Of a DNA stretch of 64,000 nucleotides, positions 19,003-29,774 are shown one piece after another. The notes below the pieces were generated by a model. That model ran no database searches. It was not told the DNA's origin and was given only the letters and a program-made list of their open reading frames with translations. A program made the translations under genes and the position numbers. The DNA is from Bifidobacterium breve. GTDB taxonomy: Bacteria > Actinomycetota > Actinomycetes > Nanopelagicales > Nanopelagicaceae. The number at the start of each line of letters is the position of its first letter. Position 1 is the first letter of the stretch. Location of the stretch: assembly GCA_945889195.1 (NCBI GenBank), contig CAMDBB010000003.1, forward strand, positions 1 to 64,000, given 5' to 3'.

Positions 19003-19532
19003 GCATCTCGCTAGCGATTGATACCTCAACCTCGCGCACCATCGTCGGAATTATTGAAGGCGGCCAAGTAACTTTTGAAGAATTTCACGATGGTGCAACC
19101 GACCATGGTCGCGCCCTCTCTGAACTAGTGGCAAAGGCTTTGAAAACTTGTCCGCCAGTGACTCACGTTGTCGTTGGCATGGGTCCAGGGCCATTTACTG
19201 GACTTCGCGCGGGAATTTCATTTGCCCACACATTTGCACTTGCTCGCGATATTCCGGTTGTTGGAGTCTGTTCGCTTGATGCGATTGCAATTCAAGAAAG
19301 TAGCTACACGGTTGCAGTGGATGCGCGCCGCAAAGAAATTTACTGGGCGCGCTACGAAAATGGCACACGAGTCGATGGCCCTCATGTGAGCAAGCCAGAT
19401 CAAGTTGATGGATTTATCTTTGGCGTCTATCCGGATATGAAGAAGTTGGTTGCACTGGCAGATACCCAGAGCGTGACTGAACCTATGTATTTACGTAGGC
19501 CGGATGCGGTTCCGACAGCGGAGCGCAGATGA
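18999..19532 (+). CDS. tsaB: tRNA t6A37 biosynthesis protein TsaB (short form)
   Basis: Non-catalytic ASKHA-fold partner that dimerises with TsaD. The N-terminal half is conserved: AIDTSTSRTIVGI, HGRALSELV, then VGMGPGPFTGLRAGI (about 55-69). At 177 residues it is roughly 30-50 shorter than usual. The C-terminal end EPMYLRRPDA is typical, so the missing part is internal and the gene is not truncated. It overlaps both neighbours by four bases. Confidence 0.92.
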   Translation: MSISLAIDTSTSRTIVGIIEGGQVTFEEFHDGATDHGRALSELVAKALKTCPPVTHVVVGMGPGPFTGLRAGISFAHTFALARDIPVVGVCSLDAIAIQESSYTVAVDARRKEIYWARYENGTRVDGPHVSKPDQVDGFIFGVYPDMKKLVALADTQSVTEPMYLRRPDAVPTAERR

Positions 19533-19981
19533 TTACCTATCGCCAACCGATTGCCTTAGATATCCCAGTTCTTGCAACCTATGAGAAAGAGCTCTTTCCA
19601 TATTCACCGTGGAGCACTTCGCAATTTAAAGAAGAGTTCGCTGGCATTCCAACTACTCGTTATATGTCGGTGGCAGAGTCAGGCAACAAAGTTGTTGGTT
19701 ATTGCGGAGTCTTCCTACCGGCACCTGGCGTTGAAGCAGACATTCTTACCGTGGCAGTTCTGCCTGATTTTCGTCGCCAAGGAATTGCCCGCGAATTTAT
19801 GCGCCAGATCGAGCAGTGGTCGAAAGAGCGTGGGGCGAGCGCCATGATGCTTGAAGTTGAGCAGAGCAATAGCGCAGCTATCGAGCTCTATAAGAGCTTG
19901 GGATATATGAAGATCTCAGTGCGGATGGATTACTACGGCCCTGGCCAAGATGCCTTTGTGATGCGCAAGGACTTCAACTAA
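19529..19981 (+). CDS. rimI: Ribosomal-protein-alanine N-acetyltransferase RimI
   Basis: GNAT-fold acetyltransferase of 150 residues. RimI enzymes acetylate the N-terminus of ribosomal protein S18 and sometimes other proteins. The acetyl-CoA-binding motif A is visible as [15 protein letters not shown] (about 73-87), followed by [20 protein letters not shown]. The ATGA overlap with tsaB and TAATG overlap with tsaD place it in the t6A operon, as in many bacteria. Confidence 0.93.
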   Translation: MITYRQPIALDIPVLATYEKELFPYSPWSTSQFKEEFAGIPTTRYMSVAESGNKVVGYCGVFLPAPGVEADILTVAVLPDFRRQGIAREFMRQIEQWSKERGASAMMLEVEQSNSAAIELYKSLGYMKISVRMDYYGPGQDAFVMRKDFN

Positions 19982-21009
19982 TGCAACCAATTGTTCTAGG
20001 CATTGAGACATCATGTGATGAAACTGCAATTGGCATTGTGCGCGGGCGCACCTTGCTCGCCAACGTCATCGCATCAAGTGTTGATGAACATGCGCGCTTT
20101 GGGGGAGTCGTACCTGAAATTGCATCCCGTGCTCACCTGGAAGCGATGTTGCCTGCGATTGAAAGAGCAGTTGCAGAATCTCAGATTTCGCTCCGCGATA
20201 TCGATGCAGTTGCTGTTACGGCCGGCCCTGGCTTAGTGGGTGCGCTCCTTGTCGGAGTTGCTTCTGCTAGCGGGTTAGCGCAAGGGTTAGGTCGCCCGCT
20301 CTATGGCGTTAACCATCTTGCGGCCCACATCTCAGTTGATTACTTAACTCATGACCAACCTACTCGTCCAACGATCGCACTGCTTGTTAGCGGTGGACAC
20401 TCTTCGTTGCTGCAGGTAAATGACATCACCGGTTCAATTACCAAGCTAGGTGCAACAATGGATGATGCAGCCGGTGAGGCCTTCGATAAAATCGCTCGCA
20501 TTCTGCAACTTGGTTTTCCTGGTGGTCCAGCTATTGATCGAGATGCACAGAGCGGATCTGCCAGCGCCATCGATTTTCCACGCGGACTGACAACAACAAA
20601 TGATTGGGCAACCCGTCCTTATGATTTCTCTTTCTCAGGGCTTAAGACAGCTGTTGCTCGCTATCTAGAGAGCGCTCCGAAATATGTGCGCGCAGATGTT
20701 GCCGCCTCATTCCAAGAAGCCGTAGTTGATGTTCTGCTACTCAAATCTCTTGCGGCCTGTAAGGCAACCGGTATCGATTCACTTGTGATCGCAGGGGGAG
20801 TCGCCGCCAACTCCAGGCTTCGCGCCGTGGCCACCGAACGTTGTGCCAAGGCGGGGATCGAACTTCGAATTCCAAAACCGGACCTCTGTACCGATAACGG
20901 AGCGATGGTGGCAGCCCTGGGCAGCCTGATGCTCAGCGCCGGAAAGCCCGCCACACGGGGCGCCTTCGACGCAGATTCCAGCCTGCCGGTCGAGCAGGTC
21001 AGCCTCTAG
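19981..21009 (+). CDS. tsaD: tRNA t6A37 threonylcarbamoyltransferase TsaD
   Basis: Catalytic subunit that transfers the threonylcarbamoyl group to A37 of t[23 protein letters not shown] is the canonical start. The metal-binding histidines H112 and H116 occur in [10 protein letters not shown], and ATP-binding segments include SGGHSSLL and [12 protein letters not shown]. The 342-residue length is normal. It ends the tsa operon; the groESL promoter follows. Confidence 0.97.
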   Translation: MQPIVLGIETSCDETAIGIVRGRTLLANVIASSVDEHARFGGVVPEIASRAHLEAMLPAIERAVAESQISLRDIDAVAVTAGPGLVGALLVGVASASGLAQGLGRPLYGVNHLAAHISVDYLTHDQPTRPTIALLVSGGHSSLLQVNDITGSITKLGATMDDAAGEAFDKIARILQLGFPGGPAIDRDAQSGSASAIDFPRGLTTTNDWATRPYDFSFSGLKTAVARYLESAPKYVRADVAASFQEAVVDVLLLKSLAACKATGIDSLVIAGGVAANSRLRAVATERCAKAGIELRIPKPDLCTDNGAMVAALGSLMLSAGKPATRGAFDADSSLPVEQVSL

Positions 21010-21035
21010 CTTCGGATTTGCGAGGCGCGGGGCAC

Positions 21036-21078
21036 TTGCATAGGCTTGGCGTTAGCACTCTAGGGTCGACACTGCTAA
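21036..21078 (+). promoter_or_regulatory. groESL promoter with CIRCE-like operator
   Basis: TTAGCACTC (21052-21060), nine bases and CACTGCTAA (21070-21078) match the HrcA operator CIRCE (TTAGCACTC-N9-GAGTGCTAA). The left arm is perfect and the right arm differs at two of nine positions. A possible promoter overlaps it: TTGCAT (21036-21041) and TAGGGT (21061-21066) with a 19 bp spacer. This predicts heat-shock repression of groESL by HrcA, whose gene is not in the window. Confidence 0.8.
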
Positions 21079-21136
21079 CCGCAGCCCCCAAAGTGGAAAG
21101 ACCCTTAACGATAAAAATAGCTAAAGGAGTACAACC

Positions 21137-21430
21137 ATGGCAGTAGCCATTAAGCCGCTCGAAGATCGCATCGTTGTCAAGGCAAATGAAGCCGAGACAA
21201 CAACAGCATCCGGTCTTGTCATCCCAGATACAGCGAAAGAGAAGCCACAGGAAGGCACAGTTGTTGCCGTAGGCCCAGGTCGTTTCGATGACGGCGCTCG
21301 CGTACCAATGGATGTAAAGGTCGGCGATGTCGTTCTCTACAGCAAGTACGGCGGAACTGAAGTTAAGTACAACAACGAGGAGTACCTCGTCCTATCTGCT
21401 CGCGACATTCTCGCGATCATCGAGAAGTAG
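21137..21430 (+). CDS. groES: Co-chaperonin GroES
   Basis: Forms the heptameric lid of the chaperonin. The 97-residue protein has the standard [16 protein letters not shown] start, a mobile loop ([20 protein letters not shown], about 22-41) and the [13 protein letters not shown] segment. AAAGGAG lies eight bases upstream of the ATG. groEL follows after 3 bp. A CIRCE-like element precedes the gene. Confidence 0.98.
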   Translation: MAVAIKPLEDRIVVKANEAETTTASGLVIPDTAKEKPQEGTVVAVGPGRFDDGARVPMDVKVGDVVLYSKYGGTEVKYNNEEYLVLSARDILAIIEK

Positions 21431-23068
<1,638 letters not shown>

Positions 23069-23082
23069 GTAGTAGAAATAAG

Positions 23083-23120
23083 AAATCCCCCGTGGTTACC
23101 CACGGGGGATTTTCCCTTTT
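23083..23120 (+). terminator. Terminator between convergent groEL and whiB
   Basis: A perfect 13 bp stem (AAATCCCCCGTGG at 23083-23095 and CCACGGGGGATTT at 23100-23112) with a four-base loop is followed by TCCCTTTT. It sits between two convergent genes and is A/T-flanked on both sides, so it can serve both strands. Confidence 0.9.
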
Positions 23121-23135
23121 ACAAGGGTAATTAAA

Positions 23136-23438
23136 TTATGATGCGGTTGGAACGAGAGTGATTCCACGACGTGAAAGAATCGCAAGACGATCATCTTCTG
23201 AGAGACCGCCCCAGATTCCATAAGGTTCTTGAACGGCAAGTGCATGATCGCGGCACGCTTGGATAACAGGGCAGCTTGCGCAGACCGCCTTCGCAGCGTT
23301 CTCGCGATTGCGGCGACGTGGCCCACGCTCTCCATCTGGATGGAAGAACATCTCTGGCTCTTTATCGCGGCATGCGCCTTTGTACTGCCACTCCCATACC
23401 TCTTCGATAGGTTGCGGTAGACGTGATAGCTCAGCCAT
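23136..23438 (-). CDS. WhiB-family iron-sulfur transcriptional regulator (WhiB3/WhiD-like)
   Basis: Actinobacteria-specific 4Fe-4S regulator that usually works with the primary sigma factor. The four cluster cysteines are C23, C53, C56 and C62, followed by the GIWGG turn (74-78) and a basic C-terminus. The FFHPDGERG segment (31-39) and ALAVQEPYGIWGGLSE resemble WhiB3 of mycobacteria and WhiD of Streptomyces, and the position next to groEL1 matches mycobacterial whiB3. AAAGGAGAAGAG precedes the ATG. Sensing of redox or NO is known for relatives; it is inferred here. Confidence 0.92.
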   Translation of the reverse strand: MAELSRLPQPIEEVWEWQYKGACRDKEPEMFFHPDGERGPRRRNRENAAKAVCASCPVIQACRDHALAVQEPYGIWGGLSEDDRLAILSRRGITLVPTAS

Positions 23439-23467
23439 AGCTCTTCTCCTTTGTCGTTCTTACGCAT

Positions 23468-23523
23468 AAGGTACAACCGATTCATAGGTTGTTCAAGTAT
23501 CTAACGCGCCAAAAGTTGTTCAA
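23468..23523 (-). promoter_or_regulatory. whiB promoter with repeats shared with the MerR gene
   Basis: On the minus strand TTGAAC (23496-23491), a 17 bp spacer and TACCTT (23473-23468) give a good promoter for whiB. An inverted repeat ACAACC/GGTTGT (23473-23478, 23487-23492) lies in the spacer. GTTGTTCAA occurs twice on the plus strand (23488-23496 and 23515-23523), 27 bp apart. The second copy lies between the divergent genes. These could be operator sites for WhiB or the MerR protein. Confidence 0.6.
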
Positions 23524-23582
23524 AGAGCGAAATGTCCGTTTTTCAGGTGGTGAGTTCCCCCACTAGCGGGCACCATTGCGCC

Positions 23583-24482
23583 ATGCCTTCTACCCCTTCA
23601 GGAGAAGTTGAAGAGAAGCTGACGGTGGCCGCAGTAGCCCGCCGTATCGGTGTGGCTCCAGCGACCCTGCGAACATGGGATCGTCGATATGGGCTGGGGC
23701 CCTCGGATCACGTTGAAGGCGAACATCGCAGGTATTGCCCAAGTGATTTAGCAAAGTTAACGATGATGCGACGGTTGATTGTTGCAGGAGTTGCTCCATG
23801 TGAAGCAGCAGAGCAAGCTCGAGAATTTAAGGGCAAAGTAAAGTTGGCAAAGATTGTTAAAGAAATTGAAGTCCGCGAAGATGTTGTTGATGCGATATAT
23901 AAAGCTCTTCAAAGTTTTGATCGCCAATTTGTAGAAGAGACCCTCACTCACGAAATCGCTAATTACGGAGTTGAGGGGGCTTGGGCTGATGTCATTGTGC
24001 CAACGCTATTTTTGATCGGTCAGGACTGGGAGACAGAGAAGAAGGGGATTGAGGTAGAGCACCTCTTCTCTGAAATTCTCACCCGCACCATGAACAACCG
24101 TGTCGTCGAATTAAAGAAGCCAATCAATTCTCGCCCTGTTCTTCTAGCTGCTGTCGGTGAAGAGCTTCACTCACTTCCTATCTATGCGCTGGCTGCGGCG
24201 CTCTGTGAAAGAAATATCCAAACTTATGTGTTGGGTGCGCGCACTCCGATTACCGCGCTCTCGGCGATGGTCTCTCGCTGCGCACCCCCAGCAATTTTCT
24301 TATGGGCACAACTAGCCAAGAATGCAGAAGAGAAATACTGGCGTGAAATACCTGCAATCCGCCCAGCCCCACGAGTTGTTGTGGGCGGGCCAGGATGGGA
24401 TTCAATTGAATGCGATGATGTCATTAAGGCTGAGGGACTTGAGCATGCCTGCGAGGAAATTACGCAGGCTTTAGGCGCCTAA
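23583..24482 (+). CDS. MerR-family regulator with C-terminal cobalamin-binding-like domain
   Basis: About 299 residues. An N-terminal MerR winged helix (LTVAAVARRIGVAPATLRTW, about 13-32, with DRRYGLGPS and HRRY) precedes a helical cap. The C-terminal domain resembles the B12-binding fold of CarH/LitR photoreceptors: a degenerate E-L-H-S-L-P replaces D-x-H-x-x-G but keeps the histidine, an A-Q-L stands in place of S-x-L, and a GG occurs in VVVGGPGW. The frame is open from an ATG at 23532; the ATG at 23583 gives the usual N-terminus. It is divergent from whiB, with guaB 48 bp downstream. Targets are unknown. Confidence 0.8.
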   Translation: MPSTPSGEVEEKLTVAAVARRIGVAPATLRTWDRRYGLGPSDHVEGEHRRYCPSDLAKLTMMRRLIVAGVAPCEAAEQAREFKGKVKLAKIVKEIEVREDVVDAIYKALQSFDRQFVEETLTHEIANYGVEGAWADVIVPTLFLIGQDWETEKKGIEVEHLFSEILTRTMNNRVVELKKPINSRPVLLAAVGEELHSLPIYALAAALCERNIQTYVLGARTPITALSAMVSRCAPPAIFLWAQLAKNAEEKYWREIPAIRPAPRVVVGGPGWDSIECDDVIKAEGLEHACEEITQALGA

Positions 24483-24491
24483 TTGAGCAGG

Positions 24492-25643
<1,152 letters not shown>

Positions 25644-25645
25644 CC

Positions 25646-26755
25646 ATGGATATCGAAATCGCTCCCGGAAAACGCGCTCATCAGGCCTACTCTTTCGACG
25701 ATATCGCCATCGTCCCTAGCCGTCGTACTCGTACTCCCGAAGATGTCTCGACTGCTTGGCAAATAGATGCCTACAAGTTTGATCTACCACTTCTTGCAGC
25801 TCCTATGGATTCAGTGGTCTCACCTGAAACGGCAATCGCGATTGGAAAGCTGGGCGGTCTTGGCGTACTTAACCTAGAAGGCCTTTGGACTCGTTATGAC
25901 GATCCACGTATTCCACTTGGCGAAATTGCATCGATGCCAGATAAGCATGCCACTCGTCGTATGCAAGAAATTTATAGCGCACCAATTCGCCCCGAACTCA
26001 TCAAAGAGCGTATTAAGCAGATTCGCGATGCTGGCGTCACAGTAGGTGCATCTCTTTCCCCGCAACGTACCGCTGAACTTCACAAGGCAGTTATCGATGC
26101 TGGTGTCGATATCTTCGTGATCCGCGGAACAACAGTCTCAGCTGAACATGTTGCAGCCGAGAACGAGGCGCTCAATCTTAAGAAATTTATCTACGAACTC
26201 GATGTTCCTGTCATTGTTGGCGGAGTTGCAACCACAACGGGTGCACTGCACTTGATGCGCGCCGGAGCTGCCGGTGTTCTCGTTGGTTTCGGCGGAGGCG
26301 CAGCACACACAACTCGCTCTGTATTAGGTATCGAAGTTCCAATGGCTTCTGCAGTTGCTGAAGTTGCTGCAGCTCGTCGTGAATACCTCGATGAATCCGG
26401 CGGACGTTATGTACACGTTATTGCTGATGGTTCTATTGGAAAGTCTGGCGATATCGCAAAGGCGATCGCATGCGGCGCAGATGCTGTGATGATGGGATCA
26501 GCACTTGCGAAAGCTGTTGAATCTCCTGGACTTGGTTGGCACTGGGGTTCTGAGGCGTATCACCCAGAACTTCCACGTGGTGCACGTATGAACGTTGGCA
26601 CTGTTGGAACTCTTGAAGAAGTACTTATCGGTCCATCACATACTTCAGATGGTTCGATGAATCTCTTTGGGGCACTTCGTCGCGCTATGGCAACCTGCGG
26701 ATACTCTGATGTGAAGTCTTTCCAGCGCGTAGATGTGGTTATTCATGGCCGCTAG
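25646..26755 (+). CDS. guaB3: GuaB3-family IMP dehydrogenase-related protein
   Basis: Actinobacterial GuaB3 paralogue, 369 residues, a TIM barrel without CBS domains. It starts [20 protein letters not shown], and the C-terminal half has [21 protein letters not shown]. In the loop that carries the catalytic cysteine of IMP dehydrogenase it reads GGGAAHTTR, with H221 at the cysteine position. It is therefore unlikely to act as an IMP dehydrogenase. Some GuaB3 proteins in cyanobacteria reduce GMP; the actinobacterial function is unsettled. It lies between guaB and guaA and overlaps guaA by 11 bases. Confidence 0.9.
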   Translation: MDIEIAPGKRAHQAYSFDDIAIVPSRRTRTPEDVSTAWQIDAYKFDLPLLAAPMDSVVSPETAIAIGKLGGLGVLNLEGLWTRYDDPRIPLGEIASMPDKHATRRMQEIYSAPIRPELIKERIKQIRDAGVTVGASLSPQRTAELHKAVIDAGVDIFVIRGTTVSAEHVAAENEALNLKKFIYELDVPVIVGGVATTTGALHLMRAGAAGVLVGFGGGAAHTTRSVLGIEVPMASAVAEVAAARREYLDESGGRYVHVIADGSIGKSGDIAKAIACGADAVMMGSALAKAVESPGLGWHWGSEAYHPELPRGARMNVGTVGTLEEVLIGPSHTSDGSMNLFGALRRAMATCGYSDVKSFQRVDVVIHGR

Positions 26756-28295
26756 CCACGGCGTACTTGTTGTCGATTTTGGTGCGCAATATGCGCAGTT
26801 AATCGCTCGTCGCGTGCGCGAAGCGAAGGTGTATTCAGAGATAGTTCCATCATCAATTACTGCAGCGCAGGTGAGTGCCAAGAACCCAGAAGCGATCATC
26901 CTTTCTGGAGGCCCTTCATCTGTCTATGCCGATCACGCTCCTAAAGTAGATCCCGCAATCTTCTCGCTGGGAATTCCGGTCTTCGGTATCTGTTACGGCT
27001 TTCAAACAATGGCTGCAGCGCTTAACGGAGTAGTTGCTCAGACAGGTAAGTCAGAGTTTGGACGCACGCCACTTTCGGTAAAGAGTGGCTCTAAAGTTTT
27101 TGCAGGACTTCCTGATTCGCAATCTGTCTGGATGTCACATGGGGATGCGGTCTCGCAAGTACCCGCTGGTTTCATGGTCAGCGCTGCAACGAGTGATACT
27201 CCGATTGCAGCATTTGAAGATGCATCTGGAAAGTTAGCCGGAGTTCAATTCCATCCTGAAGTACTACATACCGAACATGGTCAAGCGATTTTGCAGAACT
27301 GGCTTATCAATATTGCAGGGTGTAAACCTTCATGGACAACTGCCAATATTGCAGAAGATGAAGTCGCAAAGGCGAAGGCGCTCATCGGCAGCAAGCGAGT
27401 TATCTGCGGGCTATCAGGTGGAGTCGACTCAGCAGTAGCGGCTGCGATTGTGCAGCGCGCAGTTGGCAAGCAACTCACCTGTGTCTTTGTCGATCATGGC
27501 TTGCTGCGCAGCGGTGAGTCAGAGCAAGTACAACGAGACTTCGTTGCAGCAACAGGTATCGAACTCGTAGTCGTAGATGCTGTTGATCAATTCCTGAGCG
27601 CTCTTGCCGGAATTACTGATCCTGAAGAGAAGCGAAAGATTATTGGGCGCGAATTCATCCGCTCTTTTGAGAAAGCTGCCCGCGATATCGCAGCAGGTGG
27701 TGAAGTTGAATTCTTGGTGCAAGGCACCCTCTATCCCGATGTTGTTGAATCAGGTGGGGGCACAGGAACTGCCAACATTAAATCGCATCACAATGTGGGT
27801 GGACTGCCAGATGATTTGAAGTTCACCCTTGTTGAACCACTGCGCACGCTCTTTAAAGATGAAGTGCGCCATGTGGGCCTTGAGCTAGGTCTTCCTGAAG
27901 AGATTGTCTGGCGCCAACCTTTCCCAGGACCAGGGCTTGGCATTCGCATCATCGGTGAAGTCACCAAAGAGCGTCTCGATATTTTGCGCGAAGCAGATGT
28001 CATTGCCCGTGAAGAATTAAAGGCCGCAGGTCTTGATCGCGTCATCTGGCAGTGCCCAGTTGTTCTGCTGGCTGATGTGCGAAGCGTGGGCGTGCAAGGC
28101 GATGGCCGCACCTACGGGCACCCGATTGTGTTGCGTCCGGTATCCAGTGAAGACGCCATGACAGCTGATTGGTCTCGCATTCCTTATGAAGTTCTTGAGA
28201 AGATATCCACTCGAATTACCAATGAAGTCCGTGAGGTCAACCGAGTAGTACTTGATGTCACTAGCAAGCCGCCTGGAACGATTGAATGGGAATAG
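26745..28295 (+). CDS. guaA: GMP synthase (glutamine-hydrolysing)
   Basis: Aminates XMP to GMP using glutamine and ATP. The N-terminal class I amidotransferase domain carries the nucleophile C83 in [10 protein letters not shown], plus [11 protein letters not shown]. The ATP-pyrophosphatase domain has the PP-loop [12 protein letters not shown], and the C-terminal dimerisation domain ends in [11 protein letters not shown]. The ATG at 26745 (516 residues) is preferred to one at 26733, which would add an atypical N-terminus. guaB-guaB3-guaA forms one operon for GMP synthesis. Confidence 0.97.
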   Translation: MAASHGVLVVDFGAQYAQLIARRVREAKVYSEIVPSSITAAQVSAKNPEAIILSGGPSSVYADHAPKVDPAIFSLGIPVFGICYGFQTMAAALNGVVAQTGKSEFGRTPLSVKSGSKVFAGLPDSQSVWMSHGDAVSQVPAGFMVSAATSDTPIAAFEDASGKLAGVQFHPEVLHTEHGQAILQNWLINIAGCKPSWTTANIAEDEVAKAKALIGSKRVICGLSGGVDSAVAAAIVQRAVGKQLTCVFVDHGLLRSGESEQVQRDFVAATGIELVVVDAVDQFLSALAGITDPEEKRKIIGREFIRSFEKAARDIAAGGEVEFLVQGTLYPDVVESGGGTGTANIKSHHNVGGLPDDLKFTLVEPLRTLFKDEVRHVGLELGLPEEIVWRQPFPGPGLGIRIIGEVTKERLDILREADVIAREELKAAGLDRVIWQCPVVLLADVRSVGVQGDGRTYGHPIVLRPVSSEDAMTADWSRIPYEVLEKISTRITNEVREVNRVVLDVTSKPPGTIEWE

Positions 28296-28305
28296 GAACT
28301 CGATA

Positions 28306-28989
28306 ATGTTTAGAACCGCGAAGGTAGCAACAGTTGCACTAGCGCTTATTGCAGCAACAACGCTTACAACTACATCTTCACAAGCTGCTGAACGTCCTGT
28401 CACGGTCCCTGGATGTAAGACTCCGACTTCAAAGAGCTCGACACCTAAAACTATTAAGCAACCAGCAGCGACAGCAAAACCAAGCGCTAAGACCCTTACC
28501 TTTAAAACTAATTGTGGCGATATCGTGATTTCAATGTTGGGCAACAAGGCGCCTATTACAGTCAACGCGCTTTCAACTCTTGCTAACGCCGGTTACTACA
28601 ACAAGACTCTCTGCCACAGATTAACAACCGGAGGAATCTTCGTCCTTCAATGTGGAGATCCAACTCTTTCAGGGGCTGGTTCTCCAACTGGATGGAAAGG
28701 TTATGCCGACGAGAACCTGCCAAAAGATGCACCTGCGAACTACCCTGCAGGTACCGTTGCAATGGCAAACTCTGGACCTAAGACAAATGGTTCACAGTTC
28801 TTCTTGGTCTATAAAGAGACCTACCTTCCACCCAACTACACAATCTGGGGAAAGATCACCAAAGGCCTTGATTTAGTGCAGAAGATTGGCGAAGTTGGCG
28901 CTTACAAGATGAGCGGAACTCAGCCGATGTATGCCACAGATGGCTACCCAATTCAGATGGTAGAGATCGTGAGAGCGAGAGCCAAGTAA
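28306..28989 (+). CDS. Secreted cyclophilin-type peptidyl-prolyl isomerase
   Basis: Predicted extracytoplasmic protein-folding catalyst, 227 residues. A signal peptide (MFRTAKVATVALALIAATTL, likely cleavage after SSQAA near residue 28) is followed by a Ser/Thr/Lys/Pro-rich linker (about 29-62) and a cyclophilin domain. The domain includes FKTNCGDIVISM, CHRLTTGGIFVLQCGDP and GTVAMANSGPKTNGSQFFL. AGGA lies eight bases before the ATG at 28306; an earlier in-frame ATG falls within guaA. It probably shares the gua transcript. It converges on the PIG-L gene with only 10 bp between stops. Confidence 0.88.
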   Translation: MFRTAKVATVALALIAATTLTTTSSQAAERPVTVPGCKTPTSKSSTPKTIKQPAATAKPSAKTLTFKTNCGDIVISMLGNKAPITVNALSTLANAGYYNKTLCHRLTTGGIFVLQCGDPTLSGAGSPTGWKGYADENLPKDAPANYPAGTVAMANSGPKTNGSQFFLVYKETYLPPNYTIWGKITKGLDLVQKIGEVGAYKMSGTQPMYATDGYPIQMVEIVRARAK

Positions 28990-28997
28990 AGGCTAAG

Positions 28998-29015
28998 AGT
29001 TAATCAGTATTAACT
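28998..29015. repeat. Small palindrome at the cyclophilin/PIG-L junction
   Basis: AGTTAAT (28998-29004) and ATTAACT (29009-29015) form a 7 bp AT-only-type stem around the PIG-L stop codon, just after the cyclophilin stop. It is too weak to be called a terminator, and no other terminator separates these convergent genes. Confidence 0.35.
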
Positions 29016-29725
29016 ATCTTAAAAGCTTCAGCGATACGACCTTCAGGAAGTCCACCGATACCTGCATTACGTTGACCCCATTCACGCAACATCTCTTCCA
29101 GGTTTTCCATATGTCCTGTCTGTGATGCATGTTCTTTCAGCGCCGCCATCTTAAAGTGGAAGGTATCGGTGATATCAACGAAGTGATCTGGATGAGCATG
29201 ACCTTGCATCCACACTTCGCGGACCTTCCAAGGCTGCAGCCCTTCTTTCTCTAGTAAATCAGTAAAGGCGTAAGGGTTGCGGGCATCAGGGTAGACAGCC
29301 TGAATAGTGGCTTCTCCTGCAGCTAAGTGATCAGGGTGGCTGGCGCCAATACGTTCCCAGTTTCTTTCAGGTGACTGGCAGATGATGCGATCTGGTTGGA
29401 CGCGACGAATCTGGCGAATAATATCTTTACGTAGTTGCAAGGTTGGCTCGAGATGTCCATCGACATAATTTAAAAAGGTAACATCGCTAATTCCGAGAGC
29501 TGCACATGCTGCGCGTTGTTCACGTTGGCGTACCGCCGGCATCTCTTCGCGAGAGTATTCAGAAGCTTCGCCACCTTGATCTCCATTAGTGCAGAGCACG
29601 TATGAGACAGAGATTCCTTGTTGTACCCATTGTGAGATGGTTCCAGATGCGCCAAAGTCGGAATCATCGGGGTGGGCATTGACTACCAGAACGCGCTTGA
29701 TTTCTGAATCTGCTATCGGTTCCAC
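29000..29725 (-). CDS. PIG-L/LmbE-family deacetylase
   Basis: Zinc-dependent N-acetylglucosaminyl deacetylase fold, 241 residues. The metal motif AHPDD lies at 17-21 (H18, D20, D21) and the second motif SHPDH at 129-133 (H130, H133). In actinobacteria such enzymes include MshB and Mca of mycothiol metabolism, and others act on bacillithiol-type or antibiotic intermediates. This one is shorter than MshB and cannot be assigned. It starts at GTG 29725 with a TATAGG six bases upstream and no ribosome-binding site. It is divergent from pcrA. Confidence 0.85.
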   Translation of the reverse strand: MEPIADSEIKRVLVVNAHPDDSDFGASGTISQWVQQGISVSYVLCTNGDQGGEASEYSREEMPAVRQREQRAACAALGISDVTFLNYVDGHLEPTLQLRKDIIRQIRRVQPDRIICQSPERNWERIGASHPDHLAAGEATIQAVYPDARNPYAFTDLLEKEGLQPWKVREVWMQGHAHPDHFVDITDTFHFKMAALKEHASQTGHMENLEEMLREWGQRNAGIGGLPEGRIAEAFKIVNTD

Positions 29726-29761
29726 AACTCACCTATATCTTCTCGTGTGGGTGAAGCCTAA

Positions 29762-29774
29762 TAGACTGCCCGCC
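29762..29774 (+). promoter_or_regulatory. Leaderless-type promoter of pcrA
   Basis: TAGACT (29762-29767), seven bases (GCCCGCC) and the ATG at 29775. The sequence matches the acpS promoter at 12 of 13 positions. No ribosome-binding site is present, so transcription probably starts at the A of the ATG. Confidence 0.55.

Noticed and set aside
28017-28565. 182-codon minus-strand frame across guaA and the cyclophilin gene
   Set aside because: Overlaps two clear genes, and its composition looks like antisense of coding DNA.
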